Positions 8,796-18,540 are shown, counted from the first letter of the stretch. The stretch is DNA of 64,000 bases from Bacillus sp. ISL-45 (GCF_018613195.1 NZ_JAGGQQ010000012.1:62001-126000); one strand, 5' to 3'. Made by a program: numbers and translations. Notes: generated by a model from the letters alone, not told the origin.

Positions 8796-9143
8796 ATGTT
8801 TAATCGTGAACTTTTAAAAGGGAGCACATCGCTTGTGCTGCTCCAGTTGTTGAATGAACGGGATATGTATGGTTACGAGCTAGTGAAAGAACTGGATAAG
8901 CGCAGTGACCACAGCCTGCAGGTAAAAGAAGGAACCCTTTACCCGGCATTGCATAAGCTTGAAAAGCAGGGATACATTGAATTTTACTGGCAGGAGCAGG
9001 AAAAAGGCCCGGCAAGGAAGTATTACCGGATTACTGATGAGGGCAGGGAAGTCCTTATAGTGAAAACGGAAGAATGGCAACAGTTCGTCAATGTCATGAA
9101 CAAAGTGATCAGGAGACCGAAAAATGATCCAGTTAAAGACTGA
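8796..9143 (+). CDS. PadR-family transcriptional repressor
   Basis: This 115-residue winged-helix protein has the PadR hallmarks [38 protein letters not shown] and [17 protein letters not shown], with a short C-terminal dimerisation helix. PadR-s1-like repressors of this size commonly sit upstream of a HAAS-domain membrane gene and control a membrane-stress or drug-response operon. The reading frame overlaps the next gene by 20 bases, so the two are translationally coupled. Its own promoter carries an inverted repeat that recurs before the DUF4173 gene. The start ATG follows TAGGTGATAGG. Confidence 0.9.
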   Translation: MFNRELLKGSTSLVLLQLLNERDMYGYELVKELDKRSDHSLQVKEGTLYPALHKLEKQGYIEFYWQEQEKGPARKYYRITDEGREVLIVKTEEWQQFVNVMNKVIRRPKNDPVKD

Positions 9144-9765
9144 ATTCCTCAACGAGCTTGGCAGGCACCTGGGGAAGCATACGGACAAAGAACAAATTTT
9201 AGCTGAATATGATATCCATATCACAGAAATGCTTGAAGAGTTCAATGGCAGTGAAAGAGAAGAGGCGGATATTAGCACTGAACTTTATGCAAGGTTGGGG
9301 ACTCCGGAAGAGATTGCAGATAGCTGGAAGGAAGAACTGTCAACGACCTCAATAAAAACTCAATGGGTTTTTATTTTGGCCAACCTGATATTCTTCGTTG
9401 GCGGCACCATCCTGACCCTGGTTCATAATCTTTTTGATTTCCCTTTCATTGACATGGCGTGGAAAAGCCTGACGTCGATACCAGCTGTGATCATTTTGCT
9501 TTACCTCTTCTTTTGGATACTGCTTGGATATGAAATAGGCAAAGGCTTTGGCCATAAGGGCAGGAGATTGATGAAAAAGACGTTCATTCTCTCCATTCTG
9601 CCGAACATCATTCTTATGAACTTGACTTTGTTCAACCTGATTCCGCATGATTGGTTCCAGCCGCTCCTAAGCCCCGCATTCATTTTTATTTGTATTTTGT
9701 TTACAGCACTATTGTATCCAATATGTTGGGTTGGATATAGATGGGGGAAAAGGGCTTCCATCTAA
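9124..9765 (+). CDS. HAAS-domain membrane protein, PadR partner
   Basis: The protein (213 residues) begins with a HAAS signalling domain of about 75 residues ([23 protein letters not shown] ... [20 protein letters not shown]). About four membrane helices follow, near residues 80-100, 120-140, 155-175 and 185-205. HAAS proteins are typically co-encoded with PadR regulators and are proposed to couple membrane events to the repressor, though the mechanism is not established. It overlaps the padR gene, which supports an operon. The first ATG is inside padR and has no strong site of its own, consistent with coupling. Confidence 0.82.
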   Translation: MIQLKTEFLNELGRHLGKHTDKEQILAEYDIHITEMLEEFNGSEREEADISTELYARLGTPEEIADSWKEELSTTSIKTQWVFILANLIFFVGGTILTLVHNLFDFPFIDMAWKSLTSIPAVIILLYLFFWILLGYEIGKGFGHKGRRLMKKTFILSILPNIILMNLTLFNLIPHDWFQPLLSPAFIFICILFTALLYPICWVGYRWGKRASI

Positions 9766-9834
9766 TTTTTTTGTCATAGTACATAGAATTTCTATGTACA
9801 TAGAATTATAAGGTGAATATATTTTTTGAATATA

Positions 9835-9852
9835 TACCTAGTTATTCTAGGT
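9835..9852 (+). promoter_or_regulatory. Second PadR-type operator
   Basis: TACCTAGTTATTCTAGGT has ACCTAG/CTAGGT arms around TTATT and matches the inverted repeat in the padR promoter region. It lies 17 bases before the DUF4173 start codon. An upstream palindrome, TACATAGAATTTCTATGTA, begins near 9779 and may be a separate site or a weak terminator. Confidence 0.5.
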
Positions 9853-9868
9853 GAGAGGAGAGAGTCAA

Positions 9869-11332
9869 GTGGAAGTGAAAATGAAAAAAGGTGACTGGAT
9901 GTTTTTCCTGGTTTGTCTTGCTCTGGGGATCCTGGCTGAAAGGTCTTTCTTGAATGGGAAAATTGGCCTATCCTATCCTGTGTTTATTACTGTGTTTTAT
10001 GGTGTGTTCTTCTGGAGGTATCGTTCATTTGCCTTCACCAATAAAAGGCTTGGACTTTTGATGGTTGCTTCAATATGGCTCCTTTCAACCAGCTTTTTTC
10101 TTCATTCGAATATGATTTTATATGTATTGAACTTCCTGGTGATTCCAGTGATGGTCCTTATCCAGCTTGTGCTTATTACTTATCCGCTTCATAATCAATG
10201 GCATAGATGGCCGTTCGTCCAAAATCTCTTTTTGACAGTAGGAGCAGCAATTGCCTATGTTTACAAGTTTTTAATGAATGCGGCTAAATTGGCAGTCAGA
10301 GGGCTTGAAGAAAGCAAGAGTGCAACGATCCGAAAAGTATTGATCGGCATGGCTATTTCAATCCCGCTATTGTTTGTTATCGTCAATCTGCTTGTCTCTG
10401 CTGACCAGCAGTTCGGAAACCTATTAGGCGCCTTCCCTCGCTGGCTTTTGGGATTGAAGATAGAGGAAGAAGTGCTGCGGACGATTGCGGTCACTATTTA
10501 TGCATTGTCAATCTTTGGACTATTCCAGGTGCTAAGGAATAAGCAGCCGCTGCCTGCAAAATCCCAGGAGCCAAAAGATAAGATGGCATGGGACAGCGTG
10601 ATCAGCCTGACAGTGCTTACTTTATTGAATATCGTGTATCTGTTGTTTGTCATTGTACAATTCCAATACTTTTTCAGTGAGACTCTAAAGGCAGGATTTA
10701 CGTATGCTGAATTTGCACGCAGAGGATTCTTTGAACTTCTTTTTGTGACCATGTTGAATTTGTTGATCATATCCGCTATTGTTTCGTATGTTGATAAAGC
10801 TTCCAAATTTATGACGCTGGCTATTCGCTCTCTTCTTTCTCTGCTCGTCATCTTTAGCGGAGTGATGCTGTATTCAGCTTTTATACGCCTGTTCATGTAT
10901 GAAGAGGCTTATGGATTCACTTTTGCCAGGGTACTGGCCCATTCTTTCATGGTTTTCCTGCTGGTGATATTGTGCTACTCCTTTATGAGAATATGGATGG
11001 AAAGGCTCTCACTAGTCCGCTTTTACATCATATCTGCCATCATTTTTTATACATTGATCAACACAGTCCAGCTTGACCGGTATGTTGTTGACCGTAATTT
11101 GGAGCGTTATTCAGAAACCGGAAAAATAGATATTTACTATCTGAACTCACTGTCTTATGAAGGAGTGGAGGGACTGGTGGAGCTATATAAGCTTAATCCA
11201 GACCACCCAGGTCTCACGGACTTGCTGCTGCAAAGGAGGCAAGAATTCCTGGATTCAGAAGAAAGCTGGAATACGATAAATATGGCCAGAAGAAACGCTG
11301 AAAAAGCGTTAATGGAACTGGAGATGCAGTAA
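9869..11332 (+). CDS. DUF4173/DUF4153-like polytopic membrane protein
   Basis: This 487-residue protein has roughly twelve hydrophobic helices. Its soluble C-terminal tail contains LERYSETGKIDIYYLNSLSYEGVEGLVELY, a pattern I associate with the DUF4153/DUF4173 membrane proteins of Firmicutes. Function is unknown. A GTG start at 9869 is preferred, as GAGAGGAGAGAG lies 7 bases before it; an ATG 12 bases further is an alternative. It follows the padR-HAAS pair by about 100 bases and has its own PadR-type operator, so I place it in the same regulon. Confidence 0.75.
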   Translation: MEVKMKKGDWMFFLVCLALGILAERSFLNGKIGLSYPVFITVFYGVFFWRYRSFAFTNKRLGLLMVASIWLLSTSFFLHSNMILYVLNFLVIPVMVLIQLVLITYPLHNQWHRWPFVQNLFLTVGAAIAYVYKFLMNAAKLAVRGLEESKSATIRKVLIGMAISIPLLFVIVNLLVSADQQFGNLLGAFPRWLLGLKIEEEVLRTIAVTIYALSIFGLFQVLRNKQPLPAKSQEPKDKMAWDSVISLTVLTLLNIVYLLFVIVQFQYFFSETLKAGFTYAEFARRGFFELLFVTMLNLLIISAIVSYVDKASKFMTLAIRSLLSLLVIFSGVMLYSAFIRLFMYEEAYGFTFARVLAHSFMVFLLVILCYSFMRIWMERLSLVRFYIISAIIFYTLINTVQLDRYVVDRNLERYSETGKIDIYYLNSLSYEGVEGLVELYKLNPDHPGLTDLLLQRRQEFLDSEESWNTINMARRNAEKALMELEMQ

Positions 11333-11448
11333 CAATGAAATATGGCAAAAATGAAAACAAAGGCGTCTTTGTTACTAGTTTTGTAACATATCAATGTGAA
11401 TAATGATGATAAAATAACCTTAAGCCAAATAAAGGGGAGCCATGTGAA

Positions 11449-11802
11449 ATGGAAGGGATATCTGAAATCATCAATCTCTTAAAAGGTATTGAAAGTTCGA
11501 TTGACTCATTGAATAAAAGGACCGAAAACATAGAAAAAAGACTCGGCCGACTCGAAAAAGTCGATAGCATTGAGCATCGCGTAACATCAAACCAGATCGA
11601 TATAACAGACATTAAAGACGCACTTGAAAGAATGGAAGAAGCACAAAGTGCAAAAATCGAAAACATGTTAAAAGAATTGCTAAGCAAAGCAGCAATGAAA
11701 AACAATACAGAATTCACCACGATCCACAAACGCCTTGATTCCCATCTTTTAAAATTGGGCAGGGTCGAGGAAGAAATCCTGATGGTCCAGCAAGAAAAAT
11801 AG
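11449..11802 (+). CDS. Small coiled-coil protein of unknown function
   Basis: The predicted product is 117 residues and almost wholly helical, with heptad-like spacing (IINLLKGIESSIDSLNKRTENIEKRLGRLEKV, then a second stretch from 45 to 80). It has no Cys, no membrane segment and no recognised catalytic motif, and is charged throughout. The start ATG follows AAAGGGGAGCC at a slightly long distance. It is monocistronic and followed by a hairpin terminator. A palindrome TGTTAC-N7-GTAACA at 11370-11388 lies upstream and might be a regulator site. I do not recognise the family. Confidence 0.65.
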   Translation: MEGISEIINLLKGIESSIDSLNKRTENIEKRLGRLEKVDSIEHRVTSNQIDITDIKDALERMEEAQSAKIENMLKELLSKAAMKNNTEFTTIHKRLDSHLLKLGRVEEEILMVQQEK

Positions 11803-11805
11803 TTT

Positions 11806-11840
11806 TTTAGAGATTGCGATCGTGCAGTCTCTTTTTTTAT
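11806..11840 (+). terminator. Terminator of the coiled-coil gene
   Basis: AGAGATTGC and GCAGTCTCT form an imperfect hairpin followed by TTTTTTT. Confidence 0.65.
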
Positions 11841-12048
11841 ATAATGCTTCCACAAAACTTTCATAAACTCTCAATCTCTTTATTTATAAGGGTCTGGAGG
11901 CTTTTTGAAGCAGTTATGTTAAGTTGTTCACAAAAAATTTCACTTTGCGGGACTAAGACGAAGTATTTGGAAGTTATGATTAATGTGTACTCATACATTG
12001 CCTTTATTAGGCAGATTAATAGTATATATTTTATTTGAGGTGAGTCCT

Positions 12049-13845
12049 TTGAAATACGATTTAGTCCTTCTTCATGCGCCAAGTGTTTATGATTTCAGGA
12101 AAAATGCGCTGCTGGTAGGCCCGATCAGTGACGTCGTTCCATCCTCTCCAGTATTCGAAATGTATCCTATTGGCCTGACAAGCATTGCGGAATATTTAGA
12201 ACGCCAGGGCTTGCGCGTGAAAATTATTAATATCGCTAATCGAATGTTGATGGATGAAAACTTTGATGTCGAAAAGAAATTAAAAAAGATCAAGACACGG
12301 GCTTTTGGAATTGACCTTCACTGGCTGCCGCATGCTCATGGAAGTATCGAACTTGCGAAAATTGTGAAAAACCTTCACCCGGAAACTCCTATGGTTTTTG
12401 GCGGTTTATCTGCAACCTATTACCATAAAGAATTAATAGAATATCCATTCATTGATTTTGTCATGAGGGGTGATTCAACTGAAAAATTAATGCTCCTTTT
12501 GATCAACCATTTGAAAAATGGAACCCATCATCAGGGCGGGATTCCAAACCTTACTTGGAAGGACGGAGACACTCCAGTATACAACCCGTTAAGCCATGTT
12601 CCTGACAGCCTGGATGAATTTGATATACCGGGCTATCGATATACGATCAAGTCGGTCTTCAAGTATAAGAATTTCCTGGACCCGCTCCCCTATAATGGAT
12701 GGCTTCAATACCCTAATACCGCGATTCTCACGGCAAAAGGCTGCACCCAGGGCTGCTTGATTTGCGGGGGCTCGAAGCAATCATACAAGGATAACTGCAA
12801 TCGTAAAGTCCTGGCAAAACGCTCGCCTGCTAAACTAGTAGAGGACATTCTTTTCATCCAGCGCTTCAGCAGGGCTCCGATTTTCATTCTTCATGATATC
12901 CGCCAAGCGGGAAAGGAATATGTGGATGAGTTTTTTGAAAGGCTCAGTAAGATCAACTTGAAAAATGAGCTGGTATTCGAGTTGTTCCAATATGCGAACG
13001 AAGAGTTTTTTGAAAAGATTGAGAAGGCTGTACCAAAGTACAGCATTGAATTGACATTGGAAACACATGATGAGAAGATCCGCCGTTATAATGGCAAATT
13101 TAATTGCACAAATGCAAAAGTCATTGAAACACTGCAGGCTGCATTAAAGCATAGCTGCAAGAAGATAGATATATTTTTCATGGTTGGCATTCCGCACCAG
13201 GATTATCAAAGCGCCCTTGACAATGTCGAATTTTGTGAGGAAATTCATAATGCATGTGGAGGGGATAAACGTCTATCATACTTTGTCGCTCCGCTGGCAC
13301 CATTCCTGGACCCGGCAAGCCCGGCTTTTGAAAATCCCGAAAAATATGGCTATAAGAAGTTCTGCCATACACTTGAGGACCATAGAAAAGCAATCACCCA
13401 GCCATCATGGAAATACATGCTCAGCTTTGAAACAGATTATATGACCAGGGATGATATTGTAAAGTCAACCTATGAATCTGCCAGAAGCCTCAATGCCTTT
13501 AAACTGAAGTACAGCCTTGTAGACCAAAAGACACATGATGAGGTGAATGAGAAAATCACCAGGTCGCTTGAATATATAGAGAAAATCGATGAAATTGTTG
13601 CTCTTCCCGAACAGGAAAAAAACCAGCAGTTAGCACTTCTTAGCAAGGAAATGGAAGAAGTGAACAAATACAGTATTTGCGGTAAGCATGAATTGAAATG
13701 GGAAGTGAAAAAGCACTATGCTGATATCTTCTCGCTGACGGCAATCGGAATAGAGCTGTTGGCAGAGGACATCTTGATCAATGCAAAACAGAAATGGAAT
13801 GCCTATAATAAAAGAGTTGGAGAAGCCTCTAAAAGCAGGACGTGA
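12049..13845 (+). CDS. B12-binding-domain radical SAM protein
   Basis: The protein (598 residues) has an N-terminal cobalamin-binding-like Rossmann domain (about 1-170; segments YPIGLTSIAEYLERQG and VFGGLSATYY). A radical SAM domain follows, with the cluster motif CTQGCLIC (Cys 232, 236 and 239), preceded by TAKG and followed by GGSK. The CGGS continuation resembles the B12-binding/radical SAM Ta0216-type family (TIGR04190 as I recall it). The substrate is unknown; no precursor peptide or biosynthetic partner is adjacent. The TTG start at 12049 follows GAGGTGAGTCC; a start 66 bases upstream would precede this site. It is monocistronic with a strong terminator. Confidence 0.8.
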   Translation: MKYDLVLLHAPSVYDFRKNALLVGPISDVVPSSPVFEMYPIGLTSIAEYLERQGLRVKIINIANRMLMDENFDVEKKLKKIKTRAFGIDLHWLPHAHGSIELAKIVKNLHPETPMVFGGLSATYYHKELIEYPFIDFVMRGDSTEKLMLLLINHLKNGTHHQGGIPNLTWKDGDTPVYNPLSHVPDSLDEFDIPGYRYTIKSVFKYKNFLDPLPYNGWLQYPNTAILTAKGCTQGCLICGGSKQSYKDNCNRKVLAKRSPAKLVEDILFIQRFSRAPIFILHDIRQAGKEYVDEFFERLSKINLKNELVFELFQYANEEFFEKIEKAVPKYSIELTLETHDEKIRRYNGKFNCTNAKVIETLQAALKHSCKKIDIFFMVGIPHQDYQSALDNVEFCEEIHNACGGDKRLSYFVAPLAPFLDPASPAFENPEKYGYKKFCHTLEDHRKAITQPSWKYMLSFETDYMTRDDIVKSTYESARSLNAFKLKYSLVDQKTHDEVNEKITRSLEYIEKIDEIVALPEQEKNQQLALLSKEMEEVNKYSICGKHELKWEVKKHYADIFSLTAIGIELLAEDILINAKQKWNAYNKRVGEASKSRT

Positions 13846-13851
13846 ATTTTA

Positions 13852-13891
13852 GAAGAGAGCCCCTAAGGACCTAATCCTGAGGGGCTCTTTT
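13852..13891 (+). terminator. Terminator of the radical SAM gene
   Basis: GAGAGCCCCT and AGGGGCTCTTTT form a GC-rich stem with a run of T. Confidence 0.85.
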
Positions 13892-14002
13892 GCATGTTAA
13901 TTACCTAAGTGGTTCCTGAAGTTAATCTTAAAAATGTTTAAAGTAGAACGAAATGTGAAAAGGTAAAGGAAAATATATTTAACTAGTAAAGCGGGTGGAG
14001 AA

Positions 14003-14959
14003 ATGTCATCAATGATTGAATTTTTTAAAAGAGGAAATAAATCTTCGGGGATTGCTGCGGTTGGGAATACCTTCCTTGCAATCATCAAAGGGGTTGCTGC
14101 AGCTATCAGCGGAAGTGGTACGATGCTCGCGACGACACTTCATTCGGTTGCAGATGCACTGAATCAATTTTTTGTTTTCATCGGCAGTGCCATCTCGGAA
14201 AAAGAAGCGACAAAGCGATTTCCGACCGGATTTGGAAGAGTTGTAAACCTGTTCGTACTCGTGGCTGTCATCATCATTTCAATCATGGCATATGAAACAG
14301 TAATCAAAGGATGGGAACTGATCCAGCATCCAAAAGCTTCTTCAAATATGTGGTTGAATGTTATTATTATGATAATCGCAGTACTTGTTGATGGGGCAAT
14401 CTTGATAAAAGCAATGAAGGAAATTGCTCACGAAACGAGAAGTGAAGCAAAGGGATTCGGAATAGTAGGAAATGCATTTAAGAATGTCAGTCTGGCTGCT
14501 CCGCCGACAAGACTAGTTTTCTATGAAGATTTGATTGCGACTTTTGGTGCACTGTTAGCACTTGTTTCGATTGTAATGGCCCATGTTACAGGATTTTATT
14601 TACTTGATGGGATTGGAACCTTACTGATTGGCATCCTGCTGATTGGGATTGCTTTGAAGATTGGTTATGAAAATACGGTTGGACTGATTGGTGTCGCCGC
14701 GCCTAACGTGGTTGAAAACAGGATTGCAAGGCTCATTCTATCCGATCCGGATGTAATTGACATCAATACGTTAAGGATTGTCCAGGAGGGCAGACAGTAC
14801 CATGTCGAAAGTTATCTGGAACTCCGTAAAGGGCTGACACTTGCCGACGCTGATGATATCAAGTTCAGGGTCAGGGATAAGGTACTGACGGATCCAGATG
14901 TTGACGATGTAATAATGGGTATCATCGAAGCGGATGACGTCCAAAATTGGAAACTGTAA
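14003..14959 (+). CDS. Cation diffusion facilitator family transporter
   Basis: The product (318 residues) has the CDF fold: N-terminal membrane helices with HSVADALNQ (HxxxD site in TM2), a TM5 segment FYEDLIATFGALLAL where acidic residues replace the usual His, and a C-terminal cytoplasmic ferredoxin-like domain (about 230-318). It lacks the His-rich loop of CzcD-type zinc exporters. The acidic TM5 site suggests a different metal preference, possibly manganese or iron, but this is inference. The ATG follows GGTGGAG, and a clear terminator follows the stop. It is not linked to czcD at 2187. Confidence 0.88.
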   Translation: MSSMIEFFKRGNKSSGIAAVGNTFLAIIKGVAAAISGSGTMLATTLHSVADALNQFFVFIGSAISEKEATKRFPTGFGRVVNLFVLVAVIIISIMAYETVIKGWELIQHPKASSNMWLNVIIMIIAVLVDGAILIKAMKEIAHETRSEAKGFGIVGNAFKNVSLAAPPTRLVFYEDLIATFGALLALVSIVMAHVTGFYLLDGIGTLLIGILLIGIALKIGYENTVGLIGVAAPNVVENRIARLILSDPDVIDINTLRIVQEGRQYHVESYLELRKGLTLADADDIKFRVRDKVLTDPDVDDVIMGIIEADDVQNWKL

Positions 14960-14966
14960 AATGTAA

Positions 14967-15002
14967 AAAACAGGCAGAGTTTGGTATCTGCCTGTTTTTG
15001 TT
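14967..15002 (+). terminator. Terminator of the CDF gene
   Basis: AACAGGCAGA and TCTGCCTGTTTTTG form a hairpin with a T run. Confidence 0.85.
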
Positions 15003-15042
15003 TAGTTTTAGCATGATACAGCCCTAGAACTAATTGGTTTTT

Positions 15043-16392
15043 CTATGAAACAACTTCAGTCTGGTTCATAAAAAAATTTTCCGCTGGCTTTTCGATTTCG
15101 GGTTGTTTACTTACTTCAATATATTTAATGTGGTGCTCTTCCATTTCAATGATCTTGAACGAATAGGATCCAAAGCAAACAACGTCGCCCTGCTTGACTT
15201 CATAATTTTCGGTAAGCATCCAGCCGCCGATTGTATCGACATCTTCATCGTTGATATCAATCGCAAGCATTTCATTTACCTCACTGACTAGCAATTTGGC
15301 ATCGATGATATAATGACTTTCTTTGACTTTGCGAATCATCGGCACTTCATCCATATCGAACTCATCGCGAATTTCTCCCACAATTTCTTCAAGGATATCT
15401 TCTACTGTTACAAGCCCGGAAGTTCCGCCATATTCATCCATCAAGATCGCCATGTGTATGCGTTCTTTTTGCATCTTGACGAGCAGGTCGTGAATAGGGA
15501 TGCTGTCAATGACCCGGATGATTGGACGAATATATGAATCTATCGCTTTTTTTCCGCGCCCCTGGTCATGGATCAGATCAGTCATGACTTCCTTGATATT
15601 GACAAGCCCGACAATGTGGTCCTTATCTCCGTCGATGACGGGATATCGGGTGAATTTCTCTTCCTTTACAATCTGGAGGAAGTTCTCCAGAGTATCCTCG
15701 ATTGACAACGAAATGATTTCCGTACGGGGCACCATGATTTCCTTAGCGATCCGGTTGTCAAATTCGAAAATTTTATTTACATACTTAAACTCTGACTGGT
15801 TGATTTCACCACTTTTAAAGCTCTCAGACAGAATAATGCGAAGTTCTTCCTCAGAATGAGCCAAATCCTGTTCAGAGGCAGGCTTAAGACCGACAAGCCC
15901 AACAGCAAGACGAGCGGATCCGTTCAATAACCAGATGAATGGATACATGATCTTGTAAAAAAGGATCAGCGGACCAGCTGTATTCAGCGAAACCCATTCA
16001 GCCTTTTGAATCGCTAAAGTCTTAGGGGCGAGTTCCCCGACTACGACATGCAGGAACGTAATCGTCGCGAATGCAATCCCCACTGAAAAGACATGTCCGA
16101 CGGATTCAGAAATAGCCAGGCTGTTGAACAATGGTTTTAGCAAATCGGCAATTGCCGGCTCTCCAAGCCAGCCTATTCCCAGAGCAGTGATTGTGATCCC
16201 AAGCTGGCAGGCAGAAAGGTACTCATCCAGATTGGATATGACTCTTTTTGCGAGCACAGCTTTTTTGCTGCCTTCCTCTATTAGTTGGTCGATTCTGGAA
16301 CTTCTCACTTTAACAATCGCAAATTCTGAGACGACAAAAAATGCCGTTAAAGCAATTAAAATGGCTATCCAAACCAAGTTAAATATGTCCAA
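15043..16392 (-). CDS. CorC/HlyC-like DUF21-CBS membrane protein
   Basis: This 449-residue protein has an N-terminal DUF21 membrane domain (about 1-190, starting [20 protein letters not shown]), a CBS pair ([52 protein letters not shown]) and a C-terminal CorC_HlyC domain (about 350-430). The family (YhdP, YugS and YqhB in B. subtilis) is linked to magnesium efflux. I place the start at a TTG (16392) preceded by AAGGGAA. A longer in-frame reading to an upstream ATG exists, but its extra residues run through two hairpins of the leader. The leader appears to sequester the ribosome binding site. Confidence 0.85.
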   Translation of the reverse strand: MDIFNLVWIAILIALTAFFVVSEFAIVKVRSSRIDQLIEEGSKKAVLAKRVISNLDEYLSACQLGITITALGIGWLGEPAIADLLKPLFNSLAISESVGHVFSVGIAFATITFLHVVVGELAPKTLAIQKAEWVSLNTAGPLILFYKIMYPFIWLLNGSARLAVGLVGLKPASEQDLAHSEEELRIILSESFKSGEINQSEFKYVNKIFEFDNRIAKEIMVPRTEIISLSIEDTLENFLQIVKEEKFTRYPVIDGDKDHIVGLVNIKEVMTDLIHDQGRGKKAIDSYIRPIIRVIDSIPIHDLLVKMQKERIHMAILMDEYGGTSGLVTVEDILEEIVGEIRDEFDMDEVPMIRKVKESHYIIDAKLLVSEVNEMLAIDINDEDVDTIGGWMLTENYEVKQGDVVCFGSYSFKIIEMEEHHIKYIEVSKQPEIEKPAENFFMNQTEVVS

Positions 16393-16646
16393 ATAAGTTC
16401 CCTTAGCCCGCGGATTTGCGGGTAAGGAGTCACCTCCCAGTAAACTGAAAATTAAGCCTGGAGTTACAGGCTGCAAATAAATGATTACATTCATCAAGAC
16501 ATTTTAACGGCCCGTTCCGTGCGGCTGGATCAGCCAGGGCCAACATCCTGTTATGCTGTTCCTTCCGCGTTTACAGCTGTTAAATTCTCGATACGATAGA
16601 TTGCCCCATCATACCACCTCAGCTTTATCATTTAAATTTTATTATA
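16393..16646 (-). promoter_or_regulatory. Promoter and long structured 5' leader of the CorC-like gene
   Basis: On the minus strand an extended -10 TGGTATAAT ends at 16641, leaving a leader of about 240 bases. It contains a nine-codon frame (MGQSIVSRI) behind GAGGTGG near 16620, and a hairpin AGCCTG/CAGGCT (16472-16455). A 10-bp stem CCTTACCCGC/GCGGGCTAAGG (16427-16401) takes in the AAGG of the ribosome binding site. It does not match the M-box or another riboswitch that I can recall. The arrangement suggests translation control. Confidence 0.45.
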
Positions 16647-16893
16647 CCATATCAAGAATAATTAAGGGGAACATTAATACGGTTTGATATCAATGTATGA
16701 AACGGACACATAAAGTATGAAGTTTATGTTCAAGTATATTGGAAAATTCAGATTTTAACAATTTAATGCTTTTCCAGGAGGGTCAGAAAAATTTCCCAAT
16801 GTAAATAAAACCCTTTTTATGGCTTTTTTAACAGTTAGAGTTTGAAATTAGTTTAAATATTCAGTAAAATTTCTATAAAAAGGGAGGCTGTCT

Positions 16894-17961
16894 ATGAGTA
16901 TTCTTTTATCAAGTTTGGAAAGAAAGTTACATAAAGCCGAAAAGACGGATGAACAAATTTGGGTAGGTCCATCCCTGGATTTCATTTGCAAGAGAACTCC
17001 GGATGGTCTCATCAAATATGTTACACCAACCGTTTATTCCATGCTCGGCTATGAGCCATCTGAATTAGTCGGAAAACTGTACACTTTACTTGTTCACGCC
17101 GAGGATTATAAACGGATCTTGAATGCTGACATGCCCGAAGCTGAGGACGTATGCAGTCTCACTTACCGCATTAAGCGAAAAGACGGAGTGTATATCTGGG
17201 TGAATTCACAAATCTCGGTTGTTCGGCATCCTGAAACAAATGAACCATTTGAACTATTTTCAGTGACAAGTGATGTTTCTGCAAAAATCAAAACAGAGCA
17301 TTTCATCCTTGAGTATGAAAAATTGAATGTTGTTGGCCAGCTTGCTGCAGGTATTGCACATGAAATCAAAAACCCTTTGACAAGCCTGAAAGGTTTTATC
17401 CAGCTTATGAAGTCAGGGAAAGAATTGAATCACAATTATTTAGCGATCATGGAAGAGGAAATAAAGCGGATGGAGACAGTATCCAAAGAGCTGATGATTA
17501 TGGCAAAGCCGCATAAATCCGACTTAAAGTCCTTTGACGTAAATGACTTGGTTGATCATGCCATCACTCTGCTGATGGCTGAGGCAGCAAAAAAGTGCGT
17601 CGAAATAACCAAGCAATCTACACTTGAAGATGGAATGTTGCTTTGTGATGGGAATAAGATCAAGCAAGTGCTGATCAATATGCTGATGAACGCGATTGAT
17701 GCGATGGATTTGCCAGGTGAAATAACGGTTGCGATTTCCAGATCAGTTGAGGAGTTGACTATTGCCATAGCTGATTCGGGTTCAGGAATCCCTTCGAAGG
17801 ATTTGGACAGGATCGGCAAGCCTTTTTATACAACAAAGGAGAATGGGAACGGACTGGGTTTGATGATCTGCTATAAAATTATTGAAGAACATAATGGCAA
17901 AATCAATGTGGTATCGAATGGTGAAGGGACAACATTTACCATCAAGCTGCCAATCCGTTGA
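16894..17961 (+). CDS. PAS-domain sporulation-type histidine kinase
   Basis: This 355-residue soluble kinase has a PAS domain (about 25-135, DFICKRTPDGLIKYVTPTVY ... FSVTSDVSAKIK), a DHp domain with the phosphoacceptor His in AAGIAHEIKNPLTSLKGFIQL, and a HATPase_c domain with N box NMLMNAIDAM, G1 DSGSGIP and G2 NGNGLGL. The DHp sequence is of the KinA-KinE sporulation group that feeds Spo0F. No response regulator is adjacent, as expected for these orphan kinases. The ATG follows AAAAGGGAGGC. The signal sensed is unknown. Confidence 0.88.
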   Translation: MSILLSSLERKLHKAEKTDEQIWVGPSLDFICKRTPDGLIKYVTPTVYSMLGYEPSELVGKLYTLLVHAEDYKRILNADMPEAEDVCSLTYRIKRKDGVYIWVNSQISVVRHPETNEPFELFSVTSDVSAKIKTEHFILEYEKLNVVGQLAAGIAHEIKNPLTSLKGFIQLMKSGKELNHNYLAIMEEEIKRMETVSKELMIMAKPHKSDLKSFDVNDLVDHAITLLMAEAAKKCVEITKQSTLEDGMLLCDGNKIKQVLINMLMNAIDAMDLPGEITVAISRSVEELTIAIADSGSGIPSKDLDRIGKPFYTTKENGNGLGLMICYKIIEEHNGKINVVSNGEGTTFTIKLPIR

Positions 17962-17979
17962 TTTGCTTGATTCCAGTGC

Positions 17980-18540
17980 TTAAGAATAATGTACATGTCT
18001 TCTATGCCATTCTTTTGAAAGAAGCCCATATAAAAATAAATCCTGAAAATGTCCATTTAAGTATTCCCCATCACGTATGACACCCTCCTTGTAAAACCCA
18101 AGCTTCTTGGGGATGGCCTGGCTTTTATGATTGTCCTTGCCGCATCGGATCTCTATGCGGTTAAGCCCAAGCTCATAAAAAGCATGGTTTATGACTGCTT
18201 TCACTGATCTAATTGTAATGCCTTTTCCTTGCAGTTTTTCCGCCGTGTAGTAGCCAATGCTTGCCTGCGAGTTGCTCCAGTCAATGCCATGCAGGCTTAT
18301 ACTGCCTGCAAGGATCCCCCTGTATCGAATGCCAAAATGAATGCTGCTCCCTTCTTGATAATTTCTCTGCCACATTTGGATCACCGAAAAAAATTGACCG
18401 GGAGCTTGAATACCATCTATCCAGGGAAGCCACTCCCGCAAATAGCGACGATTAGAATCCACAAGCCAGAATAACTCCCCCGCTTCACGCGGCTCAAAAA
18501 TTCGCAGTTCAAGTTCGGAATCAACTTTTAAAGTTAACAT
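17980..18540 (-). CDS. GNAT-family N-acetyltransferase (RimJ/RimL-like)
   Basis: A 186-residue acetyltransferase of the RimL/YdaF type: it acetylates N-terminal or other amines with acetyl-CoA. Motifs visible are LRIFEPREAGELFWLVDSN at the start, SIHFGIRYRGILAGSISL, the acetyl-CoA loop region EKLQGKGITIRSVKAVINHA, and RIEIRCGKDNHKSQAIPKKL then FYKEGVIRDGEYLNGHFQD near the end. ATG 18540 follows AAGGAGGTTCCT. The frame is open much further upstream, but that part is antisense to gltT and is not coding. The substrate is not predictable. Confidence 0.88.
   Translation of the reverse strand: MLTLKVDSELELRIFEPREAGELFWLVDSNRRYLREWLPWIDGIQAPGQFFSVIQMWQRNYQEGSSIHFGIRYRGILAGSISLHGIDWSNSQASIGYYTAEKLQGKGITIRSVKAVINHAFYELGLNRIEIRCGKDNHKSQAIPKKLGFYKEGVIRDGEYLNGHFQDLFLYGLLSKEWHRRHVHYS

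Noticed and set aside
11370-11388. TGTTAC-N7-GTAACA palindrome as a regulator site
   Set aside because: It is only a 6-bp inverted repeat, a single occurrence, with no regulator gene nearby; chance cannot be excluded.
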